The notes: generated from the letters alone by a model not told the origin. Shown: positions 48,388 through 57,373, counted from the first letter of the stretch. The stretch: DNA of 64,000 bases from STD1-80 sp043802745 (GCA_043802745.1 JAZDKU010000015.1:3491-67490), one strand, 5' to 3'. Translations and numbers: made by a program.

Positions 48388-48487
48388 CCCCGTTAGAAAC
48401 TGCTATTTATTTATAACAGTTTGTAAAAATAGAAAAATTAAGCAACTCCGAAACGAAACTAGAAATCCATACAGTTTCTAACGGGGT
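48387..48487. repeat. 101-bp element with 16-bp perfect terminal inverted repeats at the tmRNA 3' end
   Basis: ACCCCGTTAGAAACTG (48387-48402) and its exact complement (48472-48487) enclose about 70 AT-rich bp without a reading frame. The left end begins on the tmRNA discriminator base. The arm is shared with the small repeat at 8376-8404. It looks like a miniature inverted-repeat element or a relic of integration at the tmRNA end. Confidence 0.8.
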
Positions 48488-48504
48488 CCACCACAATAAA
48501 TTTC

Positions 48505-49017
48505 TTGCAAAAAAGAATTTTAATCAACAATCAAATAAAAGCTCCTAATGTTCGTTTGATTAACGAAAAAGGAGAAATGCTTGGCATTGTTACCTTGCAG
48601 CAGGCATTAATAAAAGCCCATGAGGCAAATCTGGATTTAATAGAAATATCGGAAAAAACTGTTCCGCCAATTTGCAAAATTTCTGATTATGGAAAATTTT
48701 CCTATCAGCAAGGCAAAAAAGAAAAAAAAATGAGCAAGGGCCAAAAAGCTGGGGAGATAAAGGGCATAAGGCTAAGCTTTGCCATTTCACCCCATGATAT
48801 AGAAACAAGATCAAAAGCTGTTGAAAAATTTTTAAAAACCGGGTATAAAGTAAGAGTTGAAATGGTGCTACGGGGCAGAGAAAAGGGCTTGGCTGAATTT
48901 GCCAAACAAAAATTATTAAAATTTTTAGATGTTCTTCGGGCCACCACTCCTATTAAAATTGAAAGGGAGTTAAAGATGGAGGCAAGAGGATGGACGATGA
49001 TTATTACAAAACTATGA
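48505..49017 (+). CDS. infC: Translation initiation factor IF-3
   Basis: 170 aa. N-domain INNQIKAPNVRLINEKGEMLGIVTLQQAL and C-domain KGIRLSFAISPHDIETRSKAVEKFLKTGYKVRVEMVLRGRE are typical. There is no ATG: the frame opens at TTG (48505), and an ATT at 48517 lies just before the conserved INNQI. IF-3 genes often use rare start codons so that IF-3 can reject its own mRNA, so TTG or ATT here is in character. No SD is visible. The gene starts 17 bp after the 101-bp repeat element. It ends with an ATGA overlap into rpmI. Confidence 0.95.
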   Translation: MQKRILINNQIKAPNVRLINEKGEMLGIVTLQQALIKAHEANLDLIEISEKTVPPICKISDYGKFSYQQGKKEKKMSKGQKAGEIKGIRLSFAISPHDIETRSKAVEKFLKTGYKVRVEMVLRGREKGLAEFAKQKLLKFLDVLRATTPIKIERELKMEARGWTMIITKL

Positions 49018-49205
49018 AAACAAGAAAGGCCTTGATGAAGAGGTTTAAAATTACGAAAAACGGAAAGGTTTTAAGAAAGGTTGGTGGACAAAATCACTAC
49101 CGAGCTAAAAAAACCGGCAAACAAATTCGCCAAAAGCGAAACTGGATTGCGTTGCACCCAAGTATTGTGAAAAGAATAAAGAAGGCCGGGCTTAAATTAA
49201 GATAA
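49014..49205 (+). CDS. rpmI: 50S ribosomal protein L35
   Basis: 63 aa from the ATG at 49014, chosen because it overlaps the infC stop (ATGA) and yields MKTRKALMKRFKITKNGKVLRKVGGQNHYRAKKTGKQ, the normal L35 start; the frame also has an earlier ATG (48990) that would lie inside infC. Very basic, as expected for L35. Middle gene of the infC-rpmI-rplT operon. Confidence 0.95.
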   Translation: MKTRKALMKRFKITKNGKVLRKVGGQNHYRAKKTGKQIRQKRNWIALHPSIVKRIKKAGLKLR

Positions 49206-49209
49206 ATTT

Positions 49210-49557
49210 ATGGTAAGAATAAAAAGAGGAACAATCGCCCATAAGCGCAGACGACATTTGTTGGAAAATACAAAGGGTTTTAAATGGGGTAGAAAATCAA
49301 AATTCAGCCAGGCCAAACAAGCCATGCAAAAGGCCTGGACTTATGCCTATCGAGATAGAAAGAAAAACAAATCCAACCGCCGGGCTTTGTGGCAAATAAA
49401 CATTAACGCAGCTGTTAGGCATTTTGGCCTTTCATACAGCAAGTTTATTGCTGGCCTAAAAAAGAATGGCATTGAGCTTGATAGAAAGGTTTTAGCCCAA
49501 CTAGCCAAAGACCAACCTGAAATTTTTGAAAAAATCGTTGAGAAAGCTAAATCCTAG
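49210..49557 (+). CDS. rplT: 50S ribosomal protein L20
   Basis: 115 aa. MVRIKRGTIAHKRRRHLLENTKGFKWGRKSKFSQAKQAMQKAWTYAYRDRKKNKSNRRALWQININAAVRHFGLSYSKFIAGLKKNGIELDRKVLAQLAKD is plain L20, an early 50S assembly protein that in many bacteria also represses this operon through the leader. It starts 4 bp after rpmI. A terminator follows at 49603. Confidence 0.97.
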   Translation: MVRIKRGTIAHKRRRHLLENTKGFKWGRKSKFSQAKQAMQKAWTYAYRDRKKNKSNRRALWQININAAVRHFGLSYSKFIAGLKKNGIELDRKVLAQLAKDQPEIFEKIVEKAKS

Positions 49558-49602
49558 ATTTACGATTCAAGATTCATGATTCAAGAATAGAAAATTATAA
49601 TT

Positions 49603-49647
49603 AAAAGCTCCCCGGCCCATCCGCCAACTGGCGGAGCCAGGGAGTTT
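49603..49647 (+). terminator. Intrinsic terminator of the infC-rpmI-rplT operon
   Basis: AAAAGCTCCCCGGC pairs with GCCAGGGAGTTTT, with an inner CCGCCA/TGGCGG hairpin, then TAGTTT. The inner 14 bp CCGCCAACTGGCGG recur inside the palindrome at 57374-57421. Confidence 0.8.
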
Positions 49648-49689
49648 TAGTTTAAGTTATTTAGTAAATTTAAAAGTTGCCAAAATTTA

Positions 49690-50625
49690 TTATTGAAATG
49701 GCATCGTAAATTTAAAAGAATCGACCATACTTTGAAAAACTTTTTTCGCTTGCGTGCCGTTATAGGTTATACAAAACAATAAATATTTATTGCCATCAAA
49801 AAAGCAATAACCTCCGTCTGGCCCGCCTAAATCAGCCCAGCCCCCTATTTTCACCGCATCAAAGCCAGCCACAGCGTAGTCACGGGTTATCTGTATGCCG
49901 CCGAGATATTTTACAGCGTCTGATAGTGAAGAAGTGGCGTTTAATGTCCTTATATAATATCCAGAAACGACAATAGTATTTTCCAAGCTATCGCTTGGAG
50001 TAAAAATGGTTTTATAAGATGATATTTGAGCGCTTGGATCATCGACTCTGTTAATATCATACAGCCTCCAAGTAGTGGGAAAATTAATGCTAAAATTATA
50101 GTTTTTGTTATCATACGCTAACCAGCCCTCAGAGTACTTGCTGGTGGTGTATGTTGTACAATCTTTCGGGCAATTGCACTGATTTTCGCCCTTGCCACAG
50201 ACCCCATTACCACAAGCCGCACAAGTATTTTTCACTGGATCCATCGCCAAACTACTCAAGAAGTCTGGTAGACAACTATAACTAATTGAACCATCTGCAT
50301 TTTTCCATATATCATAACCAGATACGATTAAATTTAACCCTGAACAGCAAATAGAACCGTCTTTCCATCTCTCTCCCTCTTTTACGCAATTGCCTTGGCT
50401 TACGGCGTTATCGGATTGATCATTTTTTTGAAGCATTTGTTTCTGCAACGAAGTTATTTGCTGTTGCAAAGAATCGGCTATTTGATTGGCAGTATTCCTT
50501 TGCCACAATAAAACACCAACTAATGCGATTACTAAAACTAACAAGATAACTGGCCAAAGGGGCTTGATGCTTTTTTGGCTTAGCTGTTGAGCCGAACTTG
50601 GCTGACTAAAATTTTGTTGGTCCAT
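49690..50625 (-). CDS. Single-pass exported Cys-containing protein
   Basis: 311 aa from the ATG at 50625 (MDQQNFSQPSS), preferred because the longer frame overlaps the upstream gene. A cytoplasmic Gln-rich N-terminus, one membrane helix (about 24-43), a coiled-coil-like Gln stretch (ADSLQQQITSLQKQM), a Cys-rich module with CGNGVCGKGENQCNCPKDC (the CGNGxCxxGEN type often found in surface proteins), and a C-terminal PsbP-like domain (YNFSINFPTTWRLYD...). The large part should be outside. Function unknown. Last gene of the surface cluster that starts at 57348. Confidence 0.75.
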   Translation of the reverse strand: MDQQNFSQPSSAQQLSQKSIKPLWPVILLVLVIALVGVLLWQRNTANQIADSLQQQITSLQKQMLQKNDQSDNAVSQGNCVKEGERWKDGSICCSGLNLIVSGYDIWKNADGSISYSCLPDFLSSLAMDPVKNTCAACGNGVCGKGENQCNCPKDCTTYTTSKYSEGWLAYDNKNYNFSINFPTTWRLYDINRVDDPSAQISSYKTIFTPSDSLENTIVVSGYYIRTLNATSSLSDAVKYLGGIQITRDYAVAGFDAVKIGGWADLGGPDGGYCFFDGNKYLLFCITYNGTQAKKVFQSMVDSFKFTMPFQ

Positions 50626-50641
50626 ATGATTTGATTGCTTG

Positions 50642-51430
50642 TTAAAACGCCCTAAAAGAAAGAAGAATTTTTTGCAATAATTTATCAGCATCAATATCAG
50701 AAATCGCATTTGGGCCTGTTGGGTCAGTCCGTAAGTAGCCTAAATAAAAATTATTATTATTCATTGTTGGCATACTAAAGCATGCGTAACGGATTCCGTC
50801 CGAACATCGGTCTAACAATGGCTTCGGATGAGATCTTTTATACTCAGAGGCACATTGATCATCTTGCCTAATAGCAGAAGTAATTTTTGAGCCATCGCCA
50901 TTAATTTTATAATCTATATTACAGTATTCCATGCCAAATCCTAAGGGATTAGCATACAAAACAAATTTTATTTGGCTTGTTGGAAAAGAGTTATTAAAAA
51001 ATTCTATATTTTGAAACGCAATAGTATCTTGCGTGGTTGTTGGCAGGGTATTCTTTATACCCCACTGCTCGGGGTAACTTATTTCAAAACCGTAAGCTTC
51101 ATTTCTGTAAGTCTGGGTAAGGGGATACTTTTCCTCCTTGTCTTGCACGGTAATCTTGATTTCTTTGCTTTTAATGAGAGTACTTACCTGATTCGCAACG
51201 TAAGCAATTTTTCCTTGGAGTTTGCTAATTATTGAACCAGATGACTTATTTTGCCAAAAGTAAACTCCTCCCCCAACAATTATAGCTGTAAAAATCATTA
51301 GCATCACCACCCAAAATGGTCGCACACCTGTTCTGTTTGGTTCGGAATTTATAATAACATTCGGCTGTTCTTCTTCTAGATGCTCCGCATCTAATTGATC
51401 AGTAAATTGATTTTCAAACCTTTGTCCCAT
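50642..51430 (-). CDS. Single-pass exported PsbP-like protein
   Basis: 262 aa. Acidic N-terminus (LDAEHLEEEQPN), one membrane helix (about 40-60, WVVMLMIFTAIIVGGGVYFW) and an extracellular domain whose core YRNEAYGFEISYPEQWGIKN is the phrase seen in PsbP-like/DUF-type exported domains, also present in the neighbouring 49690 gene. It ends DADKLLQKILLSFRAF, the usual last helix. Unknown role; the pair may be partners or duplicates. Gap to capA 5 bp. Confidence 0.75.
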   Translation of the reverse strand: MGQRFENQFTDQLDAEHLEEEQPNVIINSEPNRTGVRPFWVVMLMIFTAIIVGGGVYFWQNKSSGSIISKLQGKIAYVANQVSTLIKSKEIKITVQDKEEKYPLTQTYRNEAYGFEISYPEQWGIKNTLPTTTQDTIAFQNIEFFNNSFPTSQIKFVLYANPLGFGMEYCNIDYKINGDGSKITSAIRQDDQCASEYKRSHPKPLLDRCSDGIRYACFSMPTMNNNNFYLGYLRTDPTGPNAISDIDADKLLQKILLSFRAF

Positions 51431-51435
51431 ATGAT

Positions 51436-52443
51436 TTATTCCACTACCAGCTCTGGCTGGTAGTATTTATTTAATCTTACTTTTTCTAACACAACATTGT
51501 CAATTTTTTTATTTTTTATTTCTACTCGCAAAAGCCCGCCTTCCATTGTTTCTTTAGAAAAATACTGGTCAAAAACAAAATTGCCCAAAGAATAAGCAAT
51601 CCAACCATTATTATATTTTTCTAATGGCTCAACCACATGCGGATGATGACCAATTATTAAATCCGCTCCTGAATCAATGGCCATTTTACCAAACTCTTTT
51701 TGAAAAGCGTTAGACAATGGCTGATATTCTGTTCCTGCGTGAATTGAAACAGCCAAAATATCAACCTGCTTTTTACTTTGGCTAATTATCTCTTTTATTT
51801 TAGAAAAATCTTCACCAACCCAAGCCATGCCAATTTTGCCGTCCCCAACTTTCCAGCTATTTGGGCTAAAATTTTCAAACCCTAAAAAACCAACTTTAGT
51901 TCCTTGAATTTCTTTTATTCTCAAACTAAATGCTTCCTGCTCGTTTAGCCCTGCCCCAACATAGTCAATGCCAGCTTTTTGCAAATTAGCCATTGTATCA
52001 GCTAGAGCCACAGCTTGATAATCAAACATATGATTATTAGCAATTGACAAAATATCAAAGCCAGCATTTTTTAAAGCCAAAGTTGAAGTTGGAGAAAATC
52101 GAAAAGAATAAATACTGCCAACCTTAATACCACGGCTTGAAATTGGCCCCTCTAAATTGCCAAAAAGAATATCAGCCTGACTTAAATAATCTTTTATATT
52201 AGCAAAAGCAAAGTTAAAATCACCTTTACCATATTTATCAATCATATACTTAACAGCCCTCTCAAGCATAATATCCCCCACAGCCATTAAAATAATCGGC
52301 TGGGTATCTTTTGCGAGGCCAGCGGGACTAATATTTGCAGACAAAATAGAAACTTCTGATTTTTTTGCATAAATAAAAAAACCAGCCACCAAAAAACACG
52401 CTCCAAATAGAATCCAAAATATTAGGGCTAAAAATCTTTTCAT
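51436..52443 (-). CDS. capA: CapA family metallophosphatase-like protein
   Basis: 335 aa. N-terminal membrane anchor (about 4-27), then the PGA_cap domain of the calcineurin-like fold: LMAVGDIMLERAVKYM, ILFGNLEGPIS, FDILSIANNHMFDY, ILAVSIHAGTEYQP, DLIIGHHPHVVEPLEKYNNGWIAYSLGNFVFD. In Bacillus CapA belongs to the poly-gamma-glutamate capsule system; no CapB/CapC is here, so a different polymer or a surface hydrolase role is likely. Its ATG shares one base with the stop of the 50-aa gene (TAATG), implying coupling. Confidence 0.88.
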   Translation of the reverse strand: MKRFLALIFWILFGACFLVAGFFIYAKKSEVSILSANISPAGLAKDTQPIILMAVGDIMLERAVKYMIDKYGKGDFNFAFANIKDYLSQADILFGNLEGPISSRGIKVGSIYSFRFSPTSTLALKNAGFDILSIANNHMFDYQAVALADTMANLQKAGIDYVGAGLNEQEAFSLRIKEIQGTKVGFLGFENFSPNSWKVGDGKIGMAWVGEDFSKIKEIISQSKKQVDILAVSIHAGTEYQPLSNAFQKEFGKMAIDSGADLIIGHHPHVVEPLEKYNNGWIAYSLGNFVFDQYFSKETMEGGLLRVEIKNKKIDNVVLEKVRLNKYYQPELVVE

Positions 52444-52595
52444 TAAAACACTTTAGAAGAAATAAACCACATAAGCAATATGCCCCCAATACCAATAAGC
52501 ACCCAAGTCAAGCTAATCTTTTGAGGTGGCTCTACTGGAATTGGCGTTTGCTCTTGAGTGGGCGGTTGATTTGTGTTTTGTTCTGCTGTTACCAT
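52443..52595 (-). CDS. 50-aa single-pass membrane protein
   Basis: A short gene of 50 codons: MVTAEQNTNQ, a Pro/Gln-rich stretch (PPTQEQTPIPVEPPQK) and one membrane helix ISLTWVLIGIGGILLMWFI, ending SSKVF. It overlaps the upstream pilin-like gene by 7 bp and its TAA shares a base with the capA ATG, so it sits exactly between two coupled genes; that context, not homology, supports it. Not recognised; it could be a small envelope subunit or assembly factor. Confidence 0.65.
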   Translation of the reverse strand: MVTAEQNTNQPPTQEQTPIPVEPPQKISLTWVLIGIGGILLMWFISSKVF

Positions 52596-53089
52596 AAAAA
52601 TGATTTTAAAATAGAAATAAATGCCTTAGCAAATAAGAAAATGGCTAAGCCAATGGAGGCCCAAATAATTATTTGCTTGCCTTTGGTTGACCTTTTTGAG
52701 TCCCCGGCCGCCGTGAGCATATAAAACGCGCCAAGTAAAATCATCAAAGGCGCCACCACCAAGGCTATAACCAATGCCCAATTTGAAACTTTATTAACAA
52801 GGTCTTTAATTTCTTTATTAGAAGAAAAAGAACAATAAGTAATTTTATTAGGATCTTTGCATTGACCATAGTCACCCGAAAAGATCGGCTTGTCATCCGT
52901 GCCACCTTGTTTGCATGGATTATCACCATCGCTTTTGGACCCCACACAATCAGCACCACTTATGCAGTTAGTTTTTACACAACAAGGATAGCAAATCCCC
53001 TGATTTCCAGCTTTGGCAAAATTAGACCAAAAGCTAAAAACTAAAACTGCTAATAAAATTACTGAATAAAATTTTAGTACTTTTTTCAT
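52589..53089 (-). CDS. TrbC/VirB2-like pilin domain protein with Cys-rich head
   Basis: 166 aa. Signal peptide (about 1-26), a short head with about ten Cys (CYPCCVKTNCISGADCVGSKSDGDNPC), and a C-terminal pair of helices with the phrase LVIALVVAPLMILLGAFYMLTAAGDSKRSTKGKQIIIWASIGLAIFLFAKAFI. That phrase is typical of the VirB2/TrbC-like pilin proteins common in Parcubacteria, and the same segment ends the 1,420-aa protein next door. It overlaps that gene by 4 bp (ATGA). Likely a membrane or pilus-like structural subunit. Confidence 0.8.
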   Translation of the reverse strand: MKKVLKFYSVILLAVLVFSFWSNFAKAGNQGICYPCCVKTNCISGADCVGSKSDGDNPCKQGGTDDKPIFSGDYGQCKDPNKITYCSFSSNKEIKDLVNKVSNWALVIALVVAPLMILLGAFYMLTAAGDSKRSTKGKQIIIWASIGLAIFLFAKAFISILKSFLW

Positions 53090-56000
53090 TTTAGGACCGA
53101 GGTGATGATAGAGATAAACGCTTTAGCAGTTAAAATAACAGCCAAGCCAATTATTGCCCAAGTAAGAATTGTCTTGCCTTTAGTTGAGCGAGCTGGCTCC
53201 CCGGCGGCTGTTAACATATAAAACCCACCAAGCAAAATCATTAACGGCGCAATAACCAAAGCCAGATAAAACAACCACTTTGCTAAAGAATTAATCAAGC
53301 ACTCAAAGCTAGTGTGAGTTGTTATTGGGCAAAAAGCAATCTGCCCAATTGGCATACACTGCCCAGAAGCAGGCTCTGTTTTGTTTGAACACTCTAACGA
53401 GGCATTACATTGATCCTTAGGCGTTGCAGTATCCTTGCATGGACCACAAAACTCCATCTCCTTCGGCGCTGAATCACACTCATCTTTTTTTGCCGGAAGA
53501 ACATCGCCATCAGCGGCTATGGCCACATTTGAGAAGTGGGTGGTTTGGGCAGTGAGGGTTTGGGTTGTTGGGTTCACAACAGTGTCTTTTAAAATTTCGT
53601 AGTTATTAGTAATGGCGCTGAAAAGAACAATGCGCAAGGCCTTTTCCTGCTCATCATTTAAACCCAAACCGCTTTTGCTATATTTTGTAACAACTGTAAT
53701 TTGCTTGGAAAAGTTATGAATTTCCTCGCCCTTGAGCGTCTTAATAGAAACATGAAACATAAAAGGGCCTAGCAAATTTGTATTGCTTGATGATTGCACC
53801 GAGAAAAACGGCGCTTTGTTAGCAAAATCAGGATCATTTTTTGGCATTGACTCTATGGCCACAGCCACGTCTTCGGTAAAAGTGTTTGGGCTTATGATTA
53901 ATTTTATACTCAAATTTGTTTTACTCATTTCCACTGTACCCCCTTCAGCTGGCTTTATAATCTTCCCGCTAGGAACCGGGGTGATCGGTGTAATTGGGAT
54001 AACTGGAGTTGAACAATCTCCGGGCACAAATGTTTTCTTATTGCATTGAGCCATACATGCATTGGCATAAACTACGCCATCACTCCCGCATACTTTGTCA
54101 CTGCCCGAACAAGCAAACTCGCATTGAGCTTTATTAAAACAATTATTGCCAAAAACACCAAGAAATCCTTTGGTAAAAATACAATCCGGACCAAAAGCAA
54201 GGCATTCTTTTTCATCACAAACATTCAAAATTCCGTTTCCGCAATCCAAGCAAGTAGCTGTTGCACATTTGCATTGGCCATCACTCCCGCACACTTGCTT
54301 CTGGCCACTCGCACACATGGGTGTACAATCTGCATCACTAGAACATTTATAAGGTAACACCGACCCCCCTTGGCACTCACATTGCTGTTTATAACATGTT
54401 GGATTCTTGCCCCCAGAGCAAGGAAAACTTGCACATTCTTTGTTTTGTTTGCAAGTAACAACATCTTTGGAGCTACTTAACAAATGAAAATTAGCGGATA
54501 CATCATAAACATTGCTTCGAGAAGCCAACTTTATTTCAGCATCTTTATAGCCAGACGCCCCCCTAACAACCGCTGTATAGCTATGCTCTGGAGAAAAGGT
54601 TAGAGCCGGTATAGTACATTTTCCTCGCGGGTCGCTGGTTACACAGCTTGCCACTTGACTGCCTTTGTCAAGAATAGAAACCGAAATTCCTGGCAAGTCC
54701 TCGCTAGTATAATTATCATCAACATGAACAAGAATTCTTTTTTGTAATGTATTATTTAAGCAAAAACATTCTTTTGGTTTTATGGTTGTGCCATAGATAT
54801 CTTTTACTTCGCAAATTGGTGTTTGGTCTGCTTGGCAAGTTATTGTTTTAGTGCATTCTGAATCTTGAGAGCAAGTTAAATTTTTACAAAAACATTTTTT
54901 ATCAGCGCCACAAGCTGGCTCTGTTATTTTTGTTTCATTGTTTGGACAGGTTGTGAGATAACCACAGTCATCTTTTGTGTTGCAGGGTTTGGCGCAAAAA
55001 ACGCAATAATTACCGCCTTGCTTATCGCAAAAAGAATCACTTAAAAATTGATGCGAAACTTTATCAGCTTGGCCACAAACCGTGTCAAGACCGTCTTCTT
55101 TGGCGCAAAAACCGCCAAAAGTAGAGGACATATTAGGACAATTAATTAAACAAGCGCCATCATAACAACCAGCTGGGCAAGCAGTTACCTTTGGCCAGCC
55201 ATTACAATCATATTGCGCCACAGATGGTCCTTCTAATGAGGGAATATAAGAGAAAGAGGCATTAGTTATACAATGGTCAATTATTGAGTTAAACCCGCCA
55301 GTAGCTAGCGCCGTTATATACCTTACCGCCCCCTTGGTATATTCATCTCCTCCATCAGTTCGCGAGCAATAAGGCGAGGGGCTCCCCTGCACTTTTGTCA
55401 TTTTAGCCACTAATTTAACTGTGACATCACTATTATTTATTTCAAAGTCAGTAAAACATCCTCCAGGCTCATCCCAGCAAAACTGATAATCAATTATATA
55501 GGCTCGGTATTCTCCGTTTGGCAGTGAAAAAACGCATTTTTGAGGCGGGTTAATGGCAAAGCATTCTTGTTGAGGCAAGGCCTGGCTTTCGCCTTTTTTA
55601 ACAATACCCACACGAACTCCCCAAGAATCATTCAAATCAATAGTTGCCTTAAATGCTGTTTGCGTGTTTTTATAAAGCGCTATTTGCACAGGAGCCATAT
55701 TTAAAACAGCATCAAAATTTACTGTATTGTTTGTAAAAAATCCTTGAGCAGAAACTTGGGTAGAGTAATTTTGCGTAGGAAAAGCTTCTGTATTATAGCC
55801 AAGGGGTATTAATTCATTAGTAAGGCAAGAGCCGTTTTGGTCAGTCACGCAAGAACCAACTTGCTTTTGCTGGCTGTCAAAAACTTTTATATTTGCTTGA
55901 GAAACTGCTTGGCCATTATCAGTTGTAATTTTAAAAGAAATTTTTTGCTCGGTGACAGCTGGAACACAAGAGCAAGTGCGTTTTTGCTTATCGCACTTAG

Positions 56001-57348
56001 CAAGATAATCACTGCTTGCGCAACCATTAGTAGTGGCGCACTCTTGGTCATTGGCACAACCACCAGGAGAACATTTCCCGCCAACTATGTAAGAGCTAAA
56101 AAGACAGTGTGGGTCTATAGCAAAGCACTCATTTTTATCGCAAAGATTAAAAATTCCATTGCCACAGTCCGGACATTTTTTTATTTGCGCTAGAGCAGGC
56201 ACCACATTAAAATATCCGTCGCTTATATCTTTGCCGGCCTGGCCACCAAACTGCGTTGTCTCGGTGATGATAATTCTTAAATTGTCCGTTGGTTTCCAAA
56301 TGCCGTTTGATGTAAAAAAATCGCTTTGTATTTCCCATGGGTAGGACATACTTGTGCCTCCTTGGTCTAGGGCGCCTTTTACTGGCTTATTGCTGTTTGT
56401 GGCTATAATTTTATAGGCCTGGGGAGATGTTTGGTCAACATAATCATAATTCCAAATGGCAATACTAATTAAACTGTCAGGATTTTGAGTTTTCCATTTG
56501 ATTTGATACAACTGACCTGCTTGCCAGCTTTCCCCGCCATTAGGAGATGAAACTGTAAGTCCAGCAGAAGGAACAAATTCCCCTCCCGAGCCTCCTCCTA
56601 GATTACCGCTAGGCAATGGCAGGCCACAAGCACTTTGTTTATAAATTAATGTATCAAAAGGCGGACAATTGCCCGAACAACATTGGCTATGAGAGCTACA
56701 AAAAGTACCAAGCCCTAAGCATGGTTTACAAAAATAATTAACACAAACATTGGGCGAGCAACAATCAGAGCTAAGCACACAAGAATCATTGGCAACCTTG
56801 CAACCTGAAATTATGGGGTCTGGCTTGCAGATATTATCCTTTGGGTCGCAAATATATGGCGAGCAACAATTATTTTTTATATCACCAGGGACACAGCCCT
56901 GACCAATATTAAAACATACCTTTGAATCTGGACATTGAGGTGGCACAGATGGCCCGCTATCAACACACTTATTGCCACAACAATTTTTTGACGCGCATTG
57001 CGCGCTCTCTGTGCAATAATCCCCCAAAACAAACTCGCCTGGCTTGTTTTTAACGCAACGGTATTCGTTTGGAGTGCCGATGAAAAGGTATTCATAACCA
57101 CAGCATGTATTAAACCCGTGTAAATAAGATTCCCCTGGAATAGTGTCACAACATTTTTTAATAGTATTATCTCCGAAGACTAAACATCTATCTGATGTGT
57201 TGCAACAACTATTAGAGTCTAAACAAGCTTCTCCTTTTGCTACACAATTAGATTGAGCTTTAACAGTAAATCCGTGGGCTAAATAAAAAGCTGAACCTAA
57301 AAAAATTAGTCCAGCGATAATTAAAAACCATTTTTGTTTTTGCGCCAT
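53086..57348 (-). CDS. Giant Cys-rich surface protein ending in a pilin-like domain
   Basis: 1,420 aa from the ATG at 57348 (MAQKQKWFLIIAG); the open frame continues 16 codons upstream through a palindromic repeat. About 110 Cys by my count. Order: signal/anchor (7-31), Cys-rich repeats (35-245), a Kre9/KNH-like domain starting SSPNGGESW (about 267-385), a CGNGIFNLCDKNEC module (395-410), a carboxypeptidase-regulatory-like domain (468-560), Cys-rich repeats (660-865), a second such domain (870-955), a CGNGILNVCDEKEC copy (1036-1050), a Kazal-type domain (CGSDGVVYANACMAQC, 1087-1112), a ZU5-like region (about 1128-1280), and the TrbC/VirB2-like helix pair (1350-1420) as in the 166-aa neighbour. 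Confidence 0.8.
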   Translation of the reverse strand: MAQKQKWFLIIAGLIFLGSAFYLAHGFTVKAQSNCVAKGEACLDSNSCCNTSDRCLVFGDNTIKKCCDTIPGESYLHGFNTCCGYEYLFIGTPNEYRCVKNKPGEFVLGDYCTESAQCASKNCCGNKCVDSGPSVPPQCPDSKVCFNIGQGCVPGDIKNNCCSPYICDPKDNICKPDPIISGCKVANDSCVLSSDCCSPNVCVNYFCKPCLGLGTFCSSHSQCCSGNCPPFDTLIYKQSACGLPLPSGNLGGGSGGEFVPSAGLTVSSPNGGESWQAGQLYQIKWKTQNPDSLISIAIWNYDYVDQTSPQAYKIIATNSNKPVKGALDQGGTSMSYPWEIQSDFFTSNGIWKPTDNLRIIITETTQFGGQAGKDISDGYFNVVPALAQIKKCPDCGNGIFNLCDKNECFAIDPHCLFSSYIVGGKCSPGGCANDQECATTNGCASSDYLAKCDKQKRTCSCVPAVTEQKISFKITTDNGQAVSQANIKVFDSQQKQVGSCVTDQNGSCLTNELIPLGYNTEAFPTQNYSTQVSAQGFFTNNTVNFDAVLNMAPVQIALYKNTQTAFKATIDLNDSWGVRVGIVKKGESQALPQQECFAINPPQKCVFSLPNGEYRAYIIDYQFCWDEPGGCFTDFEINNSDVTVKLVAKMTKVQGSPSPYCSRTDGGDEYTKGAVRYITALATGGFNSIIDHCITNASFSYIPSLEGPSVAQYDCNGWPKVTACPAGCYDGACLINCPNMSSTFGGFCAKEDGLDTVCGQADKVSHQFLSDSFCDKQGGNYCVFCAKPCNTKDDCGYLTTCPNNETKITEPACGADKKCFCKNLTCSQDSECTKTITCQADQTPICEVKDIYGTTIKPKECFCLNNTLQKRILVHVDDNYTSEDLPGISVSILDKGSQVASCVTSDPRGKCTIPALTFSPEHSYTAVVRGASGYKDAEIKLASRSNVYDVSANFHLLSSSKDVVTCKQNKECASFPCSGGKNPTCYKQQCECQGGSVLPYKCSSDADCTPMCASGQKQVCGSDGQCKCATATCLDCGNGILNVCDEKECLAFGPDCIFTKGFLGVFGNNCFNKAQCEFACSGSDKVCGSDGVVYANACMAQCNKKTFVPGDCSTPVIPITPITPVPSGKIIKPAEGGTVEMSKTNLSIKLIISPNTFTEDVAVAIESMPKNDPDFANKAPFFSVQSSSNTNLLGPFMFHVSIKTLKGEEIHNFSKQITVVTKYSKSGLGLNDEQEKALRIVLFSAITNNYEILKDTVVNPTTQTLTAQTTHFSNVAIAADGDVLPAKKDECDSAPKEMEFCGPCKDTATPKDQCNASLECSNKTEPASGQCMPIGQIAFCPITTHTSFECLINSLAKWLFYLALVIAPLMILLGGFYMLTAAGEPARSTKGKTILTWAIIGLAVILTAKAFISIITSVLK

Positions 57349-57373
57349 ATTTTTTAAAAAATTATTCCCACAG

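Noticed and set aside
53783..54357. Plus-strand open frames opposite the giant Cys-rich gene
   Set aside because: They are antisense shadows of the Cys-rich repeats without start signals of their own.
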